A stretch of DNA of 6,819 bases. Origin: Caldilineaceae bacterium. Lineage in GTDB: Bacteria; Chloroflexota; Anaerolineae; Caldilineales; Caldilineaceae. Numbering within the stretch: position 1 is the first letter of the stretch; every line of letters starts with the position of its first letter. The position numbers and the translations under genes were made by a program. Under the pieces are notes generated by a model. That model was not told the origin of the DNA. It ran no database searches and saw only the letters and a program-made list of their open reading frames with translations. Below are positions 1-6,679 of the stretch, piece after piece. Location of the stretch: positions 1-6,819 of the forward strand of contig JAPKMV010000184.1 of the NCBI GenBank assembly GCA_026645635.1, given 5' to 3'.

Positions 1-1696
1 AGATGCGCGTGTCGCCGCTCGACCCGCCGCTGTTGTCGAAATTGTCCTCCACGTCCCACTTGATGGACGTATCCTGGATGTCCACACCCTGGATGCCCGC
101 CGCCGTGCCCAGGGGCGTATAGCTGACAATGGTCGCATCGGCGCAATAGCCCAACGACCAATGGCTCAGGTCCTTGCTGCCGGTCTCGGTGAGCCGATAG
201 CTCCAGGTCTTGCCGCCGTTGGTCACGCTCACCAGCTCGGCGGCCATCACGCCGCCGTTGTTCATGGTCAGCCCGCTGACCGCGCCGGGCGCCACAGTGA
301 TCGTCACCGGTTTGCAGCCGGCGCCGCTGGCCGGGTCGGTGTTGATCCAGCCGCTCTGCGGCGTTTCGCAGATCTGATAGCTGCCGGAGGCCAGAATGCC
401 GGTGAGGCGGGCGATGCCGCTGGCGCCGGTGACCGCACAGATGGGCTGGCCGGCGGCGTCAAGCACCGGGTTCACCCCGGCCGCGTCGTAGAGGCAGAGT
501 TCCCAGCCGGCCAGGAGCGGTTCGCCGCTGCCCTGGCTGCCATTGCCGTCACTGTCTTGATACTTCTGCGCGAGAAATTCACCTGTGTCGCCGCAGTCGG
601 AAATCAGCTCAGGGAGCGCGCCGCTGCTGAGCACCGGCAGATGAACTTCACCGGTCGTCGTCAGCGTCTTGACGGCGGTGGAGCCGTCGATCGGCCCGGC
701 GGCGGTCACCGCTGCGTAAGGGGCCAGGATCGCACCCATGAAGTTACGGGCGCCCAGGCTGATGGTCGTGGCGGTGGGGAAATTCCACAGGAGCGTCGCC
801 CGGCCCGTGCTGCTGGTCAGAAACGAGCCGACCATGTTGCCGTTGGTCCAGTTGACGATGGAGCCGGTCACGTTGACGAGGATGGCGCCGGCGTTGGCGC
901 TGTTGATGACCTCGATCTGGGCGACGCTGCTGTTGCCAAAGAGGGTGCTGCCGCTGACGTTGAAGACAGCCAGGCCAGCATCGTTGACATTGTTGACGGT
1001 GAGGCGCATGGCGTTGCCCACCAGGGTCGCCGTGTTGTTGGCGCTGAACGCGGCAAAATGGACCGATGCCTGTTCCAGGTCAGCCTCGATTTCGCTCTGA
1101 AGATCATCCAGCCCGCTGACGCCCGTGGTGACTGCGCAGCCCACACCGCCGTTCATGTTGAAGATGCGCCCGTTGCGCCCGCCGCCGATCTGCACCGAGC
1201 CGGCCTGCATGTTGAGCGGATTGCCGGCCGCCACATTGCCCGCCACCGTGAGGGTGACGTCGTTGCACGGGAGGCCGCTCAGCCTGGCGGCAAAGGTGGC
1301 AGAGTTGCTGCCGGTGAAGTCGCCGCCGACAAAGGTGCGGCCTTCCACGTCGGAATTGGTGTTCAGATTGCCCAGGGTAATCAGGTTGTACTGGCCCATC
1401 CAGGCGGCTGTATCGGCCACCGCGGTGGTGCAGGCCGGCGCGGCAACGGTGAGGGGCGCGACAGCCAGGCGCGGCTGATCGGCCGCGGCGAACCAGTCGA
1501 CCGTGGCCAGCCGGTCGGCCCAGGGTGCGTTCTGCTGGCCAACGGAGGTGTCCGCCGCCTGCGCTGTGCCCGACAGCCCGGCCAGGATGACCAGCGCGGC
1601 CAGGATCGCCGCGCTGCGCAGCAGATGCAGCCAGCCCGTGCGCGCGGCCACCTTGCTTCGATTGCGAATGAAATGACTGTCTTCTTTGCGAATCAT
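1..1696 (-). CDS. Secreted choice-of-anchor A / SdrD B-like surface protein (partial, C-terminus outside window)
   Basis: No stop occurs in this minus-strand frame from the ATG at 1696 to the window edge, giving about 565 residues. Residues 1-47 look like a signal peptide: basic start (MIRKEDSHFIRNRSK), hydrophobic core about 29-41, and AQA before Ala48-Asp49. Residues about 99-360 match the choice-of-anchor A (collagen-binding/adhesive) domain: YNLITLGNLN at 103-112, then SDVEGRTFVGGDF, and later GAILAPYAAV and a GEVHLPVL ending. From about 370 an SdrD B-like, prealbumin-type domain begins (QKYQDSDGNG at 377-386, then AGWELCLYDAAG). From about 485 a further beta-rich segment starts (TWSYRLTETG, with SHW at 511-513). 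The protein is probably exported and either surface-attached or part of the extracellular matrix; any anchor would lie in the missing part. The start is preceded by a weak GGAAACGG. The frame stays open further upstream, but only this ATG puts the signal peptide at the N-terminus. Domain calls are from memory of the families; the ligand is unknown. Confidence -1.
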   Translation of the reverse strand, partial: MIRKEDSHFIRNRSKVAARTGWLHLLRSAAILAALVILAGLSGTAQAADTSVGQQNAPWADRLATVDWFAAADQPRLAVAPLTVAAPACTTAVADTAAWMGQYNLITLGNLNTNSDVEGRTFVGGDFTGSNSATFAARLSGLPCNDVTLTVAGNVAAGNPLNMQAGSVQIGGGRNGRIFNMNGGVGCAVTTGVSGLDDLQSEIEADLEQASVHFAAFSANNTATLVGNAMRLTVNNVNDAGLAVFNVSGSTLFGNSSVAQIEVINSANAGAILVNVTGSIVNWTNGNMVGSFLTSSTGRATLLWNFPTATTISLGARNFMGAILAPYAAVTAAGPIDGSTAVKTLTTTGEVHLPVLSSGALPELISDCGDTGEFLAQKYQDSDGNGSQGSGEPLLAGWELCLYDAAGVNPVLDAAGQPICAVTGASGIARLTGILASGSYQICETPQSGWINTDPASGAGCKPVTITVAPGAVSGLTMNNGGVMAAELVSVTNGGKTWSYRLTETGSKDLSHWSLGYCADATIVSYTPLGTAAGIQGVDIQDTSIKWDVEDNFDNSGGSSGDTRI

Positions 1697-1847
1697 ATCA
1701 ACCGTTTCCAGTAAGCTCGGAGTGTCTTGTCTGTTGCATTCGTCCGGGCGAGACGCGTGGGGTGATGTGGGTAACGGTGTGCGTCGAAATCTAGCCTGTC
1801 TACCTGCAATGATAACCACAATCCGGCTGGCGGATCCTTTCAAGATT

Positions 1848-1875
1848 CTGTCAATAACGCAGTGCGTTATATATT
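1848..1875 (+). promoter_or_regulatory. Candidate sigma70-type promoter for the dehydrogenase operon
   Basis: CTGTCA at 1848-1853 (4 of 6 matches to TTGACA) and TATATT at 1870-1875 (5 of 6 matches to TATAAT) are 16 bp apart and point toward the plus-strand genes. Transcription would start near 1882, leaving a leader of about 215 bases before the ATG at 2097. The spacer is almost entirely occupied by a perfect palindrome, which suggests a repressible promoter. Box matching by eye is weak evidence, and the promoter preferences of this organism are unknown. Confidence -1.
1854..1870. promoter_or_regulatory. Perfect 17-bp palindrome in the promoter spacer (candidate operator)
   Basis: ATAACGCA, one central G at 1862, then TGCGTTAT: two perfect 8-bp arms. 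The site fills the space between the candidate -35 and -10 boxes and shares its last base with the -10. A protein bound here would block RNA polymerase, as many dimeric helix-turn-helix repressors do. The repressor family cannot be told from the site, and no regulator gene lies in the window. Confidence -1.
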
Positions 1876-1883
1876 GGACGATT

Positions 1884-1896
1884 GCACCACTGGTGC
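1884..1896. promoter_or_regulatory. 13-bp palindrome at the predicted transcription start
   Basis: GCACCA, central C at 1890, TGGTGC: perfect 6-bp arms. Its centre is 28 bp from the centre of the palindrome at 1854-1870 and it lies at about +3 to +15 of the predicted transcript. It could be a second operator or simply a chance inverted repeat; a one-base loop makes it a poor RNA hairpin. Confidence -1.
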
Positions 1897-1960
1897 TCGC
1901 CACCTCGCTTAATTACATCTGGCATAGACGCCCGATCCTGTGCCGGAATTGGCGCTTCTT

Positions 1961-1980
1961 GCTGTCAATCGGCTGTCAAT
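1961..1980. repeat. Tandem GCTGTCAAT repeat, 11-bp period
   Basis: GCTGTCAAT occurs at 1961-1969 and again at 1972-1980, so equivalent bases are 11 bp apart, about one helical turn. The core CTGTCAAT also occurs at 1848-1855, over the candidate -35 box. On the minus strand the motif reads ATTGACAG. Two copies on one face of the helix are typical of response-regulator or activator sites, but no binding protein is identified. Confidence -1.
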
Positions 1981-1987
1981 AGCGGCG

Positions 1988-2008
1988 CCTATCTGCATTT
2001 GTGATAGG
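1988..2008. promoter_or_regulatory. Small inverted repeat CCTATC-N9-GATAGG
   Basis: Perfect 6-bp arms at 1988-1993 and 2003-2008 separated by nine bases, about 90 bases before the dehydrogenase start codon. It could be a third protein-binding site or a weak hairpin in the leader RNA. Arms this short can arise by chance. Confidence -1.
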
Positions 2009-2084
2009 ATTGACCCTCAGAAACCTGTCGCAGCGCCGGTGCTTTGTGCGCCGGACGCGGTGCGGCCAACCACACAGAACAAAT

Positions 2085-2090
2085 AAAGGA
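2085..2090 (+). promoter_or_regulatory. Ribosome binding site of the dehydrogenase gene
   Basis: AAAGGA lies six bases before the ATG at 2097. It decides the start: the same frame is open back to a GTG at 2001, but that codon has no comparable site, and the extra 32 residues are Arg/Cys-rich and unlike any aldehyde dehydrogenase N-terminus. Confidence -1.
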
Positions 2091-2096
2091 AACCCT

Positions 2097-3626
2097 ATGT
2101 CTACTTCCACTGACGCCCTTCTGGCGAAACTTCACTTACAGGCCGACAACGCCGGCGTCTGCCACGGGCCGGACGCCTGGCTGGCGAGCACCGCCGCACC
2201 CATTGTCTCCTACAACCCGACCACCGGCGCGGCCATCGCCCGCGTCACCCCGGCGGACCGCGCGGCCTATGATGCGACGGTGGCCGCGGCGCAGGCGGGC
2301 TTTGCCCGCTGGCGCACCGTCCCCGCACCCAAGCGCGGCGAGGTGATCCGCGACCTGGGCAACCTGCTGCGGGAGTACAAGGAGCCGCTGGGCGAACTGG
2401 TCACGCTGGAGATGGGGAAGATTCGCGCCGAAGGGCTGGGCGAGGTGCAGGAGATGATCGACATCTGCGACTTCGCCGTCGGCCTCTCCCGCCAGCTTTA
2501 CGGGTTGACGATGCACTCCGAGCGTCCCGGTCACCGCATGTACGAACAATGGCATCCCCTCGGCCCGGTTGGGATTATCACGGCCTTCAATTTCCCCGTG
2601 GCGGTCTGGGCCTGGAACGCAGCCATCGCCGCCGTCTGCGGCGATACGCTACTCTGGAAGCCGAGCGAGTTGGTTCCCCTCACCGCCGTGGCCGTGCAGC
2701 ACCTGGCCAACCGGGTCATGGCCGACCACGGGCTGACGGGTGTCTTCACCCTGGCCGTGGGCGCGGGCGATGTGGGCCGCTGGATGACCGAGGACGCCCG
2801 CCTGCCGCTGGTCTCCTTCACCGGTTCGATCCCCACCGGGCGCCGCGTCGCGCAGACCGTGGCGAGCCGGCTGGGCCGCACCGTGCTCGAGCTGGGCGGC
2901 AACAACGCCATCATCATCTCCGACAAGGCCGATCTGAACCTGGCTACGCGCGCCGTGGTCTTTGGCGCGGTGGGCACCGCCGGCCAGCGCTGCACCTCGA
3001 CGCGGCGGCTGATCGTGCATGAGAGCGTGGTGGACGAACTTTGCGCCCGCCTGGTGAAAGCCTACGGCCAGGTGCCCATCGGCGACCCGCTGCAAGGCGG
3101 CACGCTCATGGGGCCGCTGGTGACGGAGCGGTCGGTGGAGGCAATGCAGCGCGCCATCGCGCGCGCAGTGGCCGACGGCGGCGAAGTGCTCACCGGCGGC
3201 GACCTGCGCCCGGATCTTGGCGCGCAGTTCGTGGAGCCGACGATCATCCGTATGCCCGCGCAGACGGAGATTGTGTGCGAAGAAACCTTTGCGCCGATCC
3301 TCTACGTGTTGACGTACCGCGACCTGGACGAAGCGGTGGCGCTGCACAACGGCGTCACCCAGGGGCTGTCGTCGGCGATCTTCACCGACAGCCTGCGCGA
3401 GGCGGAGCAGTTCCTCTCCGCGGCCGGCTCGGACTGCGGCATCGCCAACGTCAACATCGGCACCTCGGGCGCGGAGATCGGCGGCGCGTTCGGCGGCGAG
3501 AAGGACACCGGCGGCGGCCGCGAGTCCGGCTCCGACGCGTGGAAGGCGTACATGCGCCGCCAGACCAACACGATCAACTGGTCGCGCGAGCTGCCGCTGG
3601 CGCAGGGGATCGAATTCGGCGGGTAA
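2097..3626 (+). CDS. amaB: ALDH7-family aldehyde dehydrogenase (aminoadipate-semialdehyde / piperideine-6-carboxylate dehydrogenase)
   Basis: This 509-residue cytosolic NAD(P)-dependent enzyme has the normal ALDH7 length. The sequence tracks human antiquitin (ALDH7A1) closely as I remember it: ITAFNFPVAV at 161-170 with Asn165, WKPSE with Lys188, FTGS at 241-244, general base Glu265 in LELGGNN, and catalytic Cys299 in GTAGQRC. It continues with EETFAP near 395-400 and the ALDH7 signature at about 457-485 (TSGAEIGGAFGGEK, then TGGGRESGSDAWK). Arg298 and Glu119 appear to align with the Arg301/Glu121 pair that holds the aminoadipate end of the substrate in ALDH7A1, which favours 2-aminoadipate semialdehyde oxidation to 2-aminoadipate, a lysine-degradation step. 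Activity on other aldehydes (for example betaine aldehyde) is possible. It is the first gene of a likely two-gene operon with the FAD/iron-sulfur oxidoreductase 125 bases downstream. Family assignment is very secure; substrate is inferred, and the symbol is given on that basis. Confidence -1.
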   Translation: MSTSTDALLAKLHLQADNAGVCHGPDAWLASTAAPIVSYNPTTGAAIARVTPADRAAYDATVAAAQAGFARWRTVPAPKRGEVIRDLGNLLREYKEPLGELVTLEMGKIRAEGLGEVQEMIDICDFAVGLSRQLYGLTMHSERPGHRMYEQWHPLGPVGIITAFNFPVAVWAWNAAIAAVCGDTLLWKPSELVPLTAVAVQHLANRVMADHGLTGVFTLAVGAGDVGRWMTEDARLPLVSFTGSIPTGRRVAQTVASRLGRTVLELGGNNAIIISDKADLNLATRAVVFGAVGTAGQRCTSTRRLIVHESVVDELCARLVKAYGQVPIGDPLQGGTLMGPLVTERSVEAMQRAIARAVADGGEVLTGGDLRPDLGAQFVEPTIIRMPAQTEIVCEETFAPILYVLTYRDLDEAVALHNGVTQGLSSAIFTDSLREAEQFLSAAGSDCGIANVNIGTSGAEIGGAFGGEKDTGGGRESGSDAWKAYMRRQTNTINWSRELPLAQGIEFGG

Positions 3627-3640
3627 CGGCGAACCACAAA

Positions 3641-3717
3641 GACACGAATTGCACGAATTCTGACGAATTGACACAGGATTCGCATTTTCATTCGTCAAAA
3701 TTCGTGCAATTCGTGTC
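3641..3717. repeat. 28-bp inverted repeat (hairpin / REP- or MITE-like element) between the two operon genes
   Basis: Left arm 3641-3668 and right arm 3690-3717 are reverse complements at 27 of 28 positions (C3660 faces A3698), with a 21-base loop at 3669-3689. Each arm is itself repetitive: ACGAATT recurs at 3644, 3653 and 3663. The element is much more AT-rich than the flanking genes and is preceded by ACCACAAA. Intergenic 'CCACAAAGACACGAA' repeats are, from memory, scattered in many copies in some GC-rich environmental genomes, so this is probably one copy of a dispersed family. There is no T-tract, so it is not a standard terminator. As RNA it would form a long hairpin between the two cistrons and could change stability or relative expression. 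Flanking target duplications were not seen. Confidence -1.
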
Positions 3718-3742
3718 CGAAAACGCGCCCGGCGCGGTACGA

Positions 3743-3748
3743 GAGGAG
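3743..3748 (+). promoter_or_regulatory. Ribosome binding site of the FAD/iron-sulfur oxidoreductase
   Basis: GAGGAG sits three bases before the ATG at 3752 (within GAGAGGAG; pairing through the upstream GAGAGG gives a more usual spacing). It fixes the start: the frame is open back to 3041, but that upstream stretch overlaps the dehydrogenase gene and then reads through the inverted repeat, giving low-complexity peptide. Confidence -1.
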
Positions 3749-3751
3749 CAC

Positions 3752-6679
3752 ATGAAGGATGTCACAACAACCGGCGCCGTCAATGAATTTTTGGCGTCGC
3801 TGCAACCGCGGGTCACAGGCGATCTGCGCGCCGACCTCTACACACGCACGCTCTACAGCACCGACGCCAGCCTCTACCAGGTGATGCCCCACGGCGTGCT
3901 CATCCCGCGCCACGCCGACGACATCCAGGCCGCGGTCGAACTGGCCGCAAAATACAAAGTGCCGGTGCTGCCCCGCGCCGGCGGCAGCAGCCTGGCCGGG
4001 CAGGCGGTCAACGCCGCGCTGGTGATCGACACCACGCGCCACCTGGACCAACTTCTGGAGATCAACGCCGCGGAGGGCTGGGTGCGCGTGCAGCCGGGCA
4101 TCGTGCTCGACACGCTCAACGCTGCGCTGCGTCCCCACGGGCTGCACTTCGGCCCAGACCCCGCCTCCTCCAATCGCGCCTGTCTGGGCGGCATCGTCTC
4201 CAACAACGCGTCGGGCAGCCATTCGATCCTCTACGGCATGACCGTGGATCACGTGCTGGAGATGAACGTGATCCTGGACGACGGCTCGCCCGCGCATTTC
4301 CGCGCCCTCGACGGCGAGCAACTGCGCTGGCATGCGCAGCAGACGAACCGGGAAGGCGCCCTGTACCGGCAGATCAGGAACCTGGTCTTCGACGAGGCCA
4401 ACCGCGGCGCAATCCGCCGGGGGACGCCGCGCCACTGGCGGCGCTGCGGCGGCTACAACCTGGCCCGCTTCATCCACGACGGCAGCATCGACCACTACCT
4501 GCCCCAGGACGAGCGCTTCAACCTGGTCAACCTGCTGGCCGGCGCCGAGGGCACGCTGGCCGCCATCACCGAACTCAAGCTCAAGGTGGTGCCGCGGCCG
4601 TCACGCACCGCGCTGGTGATCGTGGAATTTCCGTCGCTGATCACGGCGCTGGAGGCGGTGACGACCATCCTCGAAACCGACCCATCCGCCGTGGAGTTGA
4701 TCGACGACCTGAGCCTGGAGATGGCGCGCACCAAGCCGGAATACGACCGGCTCCTGCGCAGCTTCGTGCAGGGTGAGCCGTTTTGCTTCCTGGCGGTGGA
4801 ATACTACGGCGCCAGCGAAGCCGAGCTGCGCAGCAAGAGCGACGACTTGATCGCCCGCCTGCGCCGCAGCCCGCTGACCGTCGGCCCGATGACGCCGATC
4901 CTCGACGGCCCGCGCCAGGCCAACGTCTGGAGCCTGCGCAAGGTCGGGCTGGGGCTGCTGATGAGCCTGCGCGGGGAGTGGAAGCCGCTACCCTTCATCG
5001 AGGACACCGCGGTGCCGCCGCAGCATCTGGCCGATTACATCCCGCGCATCGAGGCCTTTTGCCGCGACCTGGGCGTGCGCATGACCTACTACGCCCACGC
5101 CAGCGCCGGCTGCCTCCACATCCGCCCGCTGATCAACGTCAAGCTGGCGGCGGAACTGGACAAAATGCGCGCCATCACCCAGTTCACCGCCGAACTGTTG
5201 GGCGACTACGGCGGCGCGCTCTCCAGCGAGCACGGCGACGGACGCGTGCGCAGTTGGCTCAACCAGACTTTCTACGGGCCGGACCTCTACCGGCTCTTCA
5301 AGGAGGTCAAGGCGGCCTTCGACCCGCAGAACCTCTTCAACCCGGGCAACATCGTCGACGCGCCGGCGCAGGACGCGCACCTGCGCATCGGCCCCGGCTA
5401 CGAGACGATCCCGATGGCCACGCGGCTCCACTTTGCCGACGGCTTCGCCACCGAAGTGGAGATGTGCAACGGCGCCGGCGTCTGCCGCAAGCTCAACAGC
5501 GGCGCGATGTGCCCCAGCTTCATGGCCACGCGGGAGGAGGAGCACAGCACCCGCGGCCGCGCCAATTTGCTGCGCGCCGCGCTCGCCGGCTGGCTCCCGC
5601 CTGCGGAACTCACCAGCCCGCGCCTGTACGCAGCGATGGAACTCTGCGTGAGCTGCAAGACCTGCAAGGCCGAGTGCCCGTCGTCTGTGGACATGGCGCG
5701 GCTCAAGACGGAGTTCCTGGCGCAGTACTACGACCAGCACAGCCGCCCCCTGCGCGACCAGTTCTTCGGCCACATCGACAGCCTGAGCCGGCTGGCCAGC
5801 GGCTGGCGCGCGCCCCTGGCCAACCGTGTGCTGGCGTGGGGGATCACCAAAACCGTGCTCGACCGCGGCTTCGGCATCAGCCGGGCGCGCACGCTGCCCC
5901 ATTTTGCGCGGCGCCCCTTCACCGGCTGGCCCCACGCACCGGCCAAGCGCGCCGCGCCGCCGGTGGTGCTCTGTGTGGACACCTACAACGCCTATTCCTA
6001 TCCCCAGGTGGCGCAGGCCGCGGCGGAGGTGCTCACCGCCGCAGGCTTCCGCGTGCTCCTGCCCGGCGTCACCGACGTGGGCCGTCCCGCGCTCTCCAAA
6101 GGGATGATCGACCTGGCGCGTACGAAGGCGGATCGGACGCTGGCTGCGCTGGAGCGTCCTGCGCGGATGGGTACGCCCATCGTCTTCCTGGAGCCGAGCG
6201 ACTGGTCGGCGGTGGTGGACGACTACGCCGCGCTGCTGCCCGACGATCACCGCCGCAGCGTGGTGGCGCGCCACGCCTTCACCTTCGAGCAGTTCATTGT
6301 GGACGCAGCGGCGCGCGGCGAACTCCACCTGACGTTCGACGAACCCCCGCGCCAGGTGCTGCTCCACGGCCACTGTCACCAGAAGGCGCTCGGTGGCGCA
6401 GCGGCCACGGTGCGCATGTTGTCGCTGCCGCCCGGCTATCGCGTCACCGAGCTGGACACCAGTTGCTGCGGCATGGCCGGCGCCTTCGGCTACGAGGCCG
6501 AGCACTACGCCATATCGCTGAAGATGGGCGAGTTGCGCCTGCTGCCGGCCGTGCGCGCCGCGGCGGCGGACACGCTGATCGTCGCCCCCGGCGTGAGCTG
6601 CCGCCAGCAGATCGCCCACGGCGCGGGCCGCCCTGCGCTGCATCCGGCGGAGGCGCTGCGTATGGCGATGAAAAGCTGA
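3752..6679 (+). CDS. YdiJ-like FAD/Fe-S D-2-hydroxyacid dehydrogenase (likely D-2-hydroxyglutarate dehydrogenase)
   Basis: 975 residues; E. coli YdiJ is about 1018 and has the same domain order. An FAD_binding_4 domain (about 40-265) has PRAGGSSLAGQ at 74-84 and SNNASG at 150-155. The FAD-oxidase C domain (about 270-550) carries what I align to the human D2HGDH active site: Arg396 and Lys411 for the carboxylate, His449, His456 and Glu493 for zinc, plus His494. Spacing Arg-Lys (15) and His-His (7) is identical. Next come iron-sulfur ligands C572, C578, C587 and C632, C635, C638, C642, with MCPSF and TRGRANLLR typical of this group. A C-terminal cysteine-rich (CCG) domain has HGHCHQKAL (C875) and SCCGMAG (C905-C906); its first half lacks the usual Cys-Cys. 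No signal peptide or membrane segment is seen. It probably oxidises a D-2-hydroxyacid, passing electrons from FAD through the clusters to a quinone or other carrier. D-lactate is the main alternative substrate. Confidence -1.
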   Translation: MKDVTTTGAVNEFLASLQPRVTGDLRADLYTRTLYSTDASLYQVMPHGVLIPRHADDIQAAVELAAKYKVPVLPRAGGSSLAGQAVNAALVIDTTRHLDQLLEINAAEGWVRVQPGIVLDTLNAALRPHGLHFGPDPASSNRACLGGIVSNNASGSHSILYGMTVDHVLEMNVILDDGSPAHFRALDGEQLRWHAQQTNREGALYRQIRNLVFDEANRGAIRRGTPRHWRRCGGYNLARFIHDGSIDHYLPQDERFNLVNLLAGAEGTLAAITELKLKVVPRPSRTALVIVEFPSLITALEAVTTILETDPSAVELIDDLSLEMARTKPEYDRLLRSFVQGEPFCFLAVEYYGASEAELRSKSDDLIARLRRSPLTVGPMTPILDGPRQANVWSLRKVGLGLLMSLRGEWKPLPFIEDTAVPPQHLADYIPRIEAFCRDLGVRMTYYAHASAGCLHIRPLINVKLAAELDKMRAITQFTAELLGDYGGALSSEHGDGRVRSWLNQTFYGPDLYRLFKEVKAAFDPQNLFNPGNIVDAPAQDAHLRIGPGYETIPMATRLHFADGFATEVEMCNGAGVCRKLNSGAMCPSFMATREEEHSTRGRANLLRAALAGWLPPAELTSPRLYAAMELCVSCKTCKAECPSSVDMARLKTEFLAQYYDQHSRPLRDQFFGHIDSLSRLASGWRAPLANRVLAWGITKTVLDRGFGISRARTLPHFARRPFTGWPHAPAKRAAPPVVLCVDTYNAYSYPQVAQAAAEVLTAAGFRVLLPGVTDVGRPALSKGMIDLARTKADRTLAALERPARMGTPIVFLEPSDWSAVVDDYAALLPDDHRRSVVARHAFTFEQFIVDAAARGELHLTFDEPPRQVLLHGHCHQKALGGAAATVRMLSLPPGYRVTELDTSCCGMAGAFGYEAEHYAISLKMGELRLLPAVRAAAADTLIVAPGVSCRQQIAHGAGRPALHPAEALRMAMKS

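Larger units (their letters stand above)
1697..2096. other. Divergent intergenic control region
   Basis: This 400-base stretch separates the minus-strand surface-protein gene from the plus-strand dehydrogenase gene. It is visibly less GC-rich than the flanking genes and I find no credible coding sequence in it. A 98-codon frame opening at a TTG (1686) has no ribosome binding site and no recognisable domain. The structured elements found here (promoter, two palindromes, tandem repeat, small inverted repeat) are listed separately. No tRNA or known riboswitch fold was recognised, although the leader predicted for the plus-strand gene is long, about 215 bases. I could not identify a convincing promoter for the minus-strand gene. 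Confidence -1.

Noticed and set aside
161..1714. Plus-strand 517-codon open frame opposite the surface-protein gene
   Set aside because: Composition is Gly/Ala/Arg/His-rich with no domain, while the minus strand shows a clear signal peptide and recognised domains. It is a GC-driven antisense frame.
1849..1854. Perfect TTGACA on the minus strand as -35 box of the surface-protein gene
   Set aside because: No acceptable -10 box lies 15-19 bases downstream on the minus strand.
1686..1982. 98-codon plus-strand frame in the intergenic region
   Set aside because: It starts at TTG without a ribosome binding site, overlaps the start of the divergent gene, runs through the promoter elements and resembles nothing known.
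2001..2096. N-terminal extension of the aldehyde dehydrogenase from GTG at 2001
   Set aside because: The 32 extra residues are not dehydrogenase-like, and the ATG at 2097 has a good ribosome binding site.
2649..3698. Minus-strand 349-codon frame opposite the dehydrogenase
   Set aside because: Low-complexity His/Arg/Ala-rich translation; the plus strand encodes a full ALDH7 enzyme here.
3641..3717. Intrinsic terminator after the dehydrogenase gene
   Set aside because: The stem is AT-rich, has a 21-base loop and lacks a following T-tract, and the next gene is in the same direction.
3041..3751. Upstream extension of the FAD/iron-sulfur oxidoreductase frame
   Set aside because: It overlaps the dehydrogenase in another frame and translates the inverted repeat. 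The family N-terminus fits the ATG at 3752.
4988..6643. Minus-strand 551-codon frame opposite the flavoprotein
   Set aside because: Same reason: no motifs, and composition typical of an antisense frame in GC-rich DNA.
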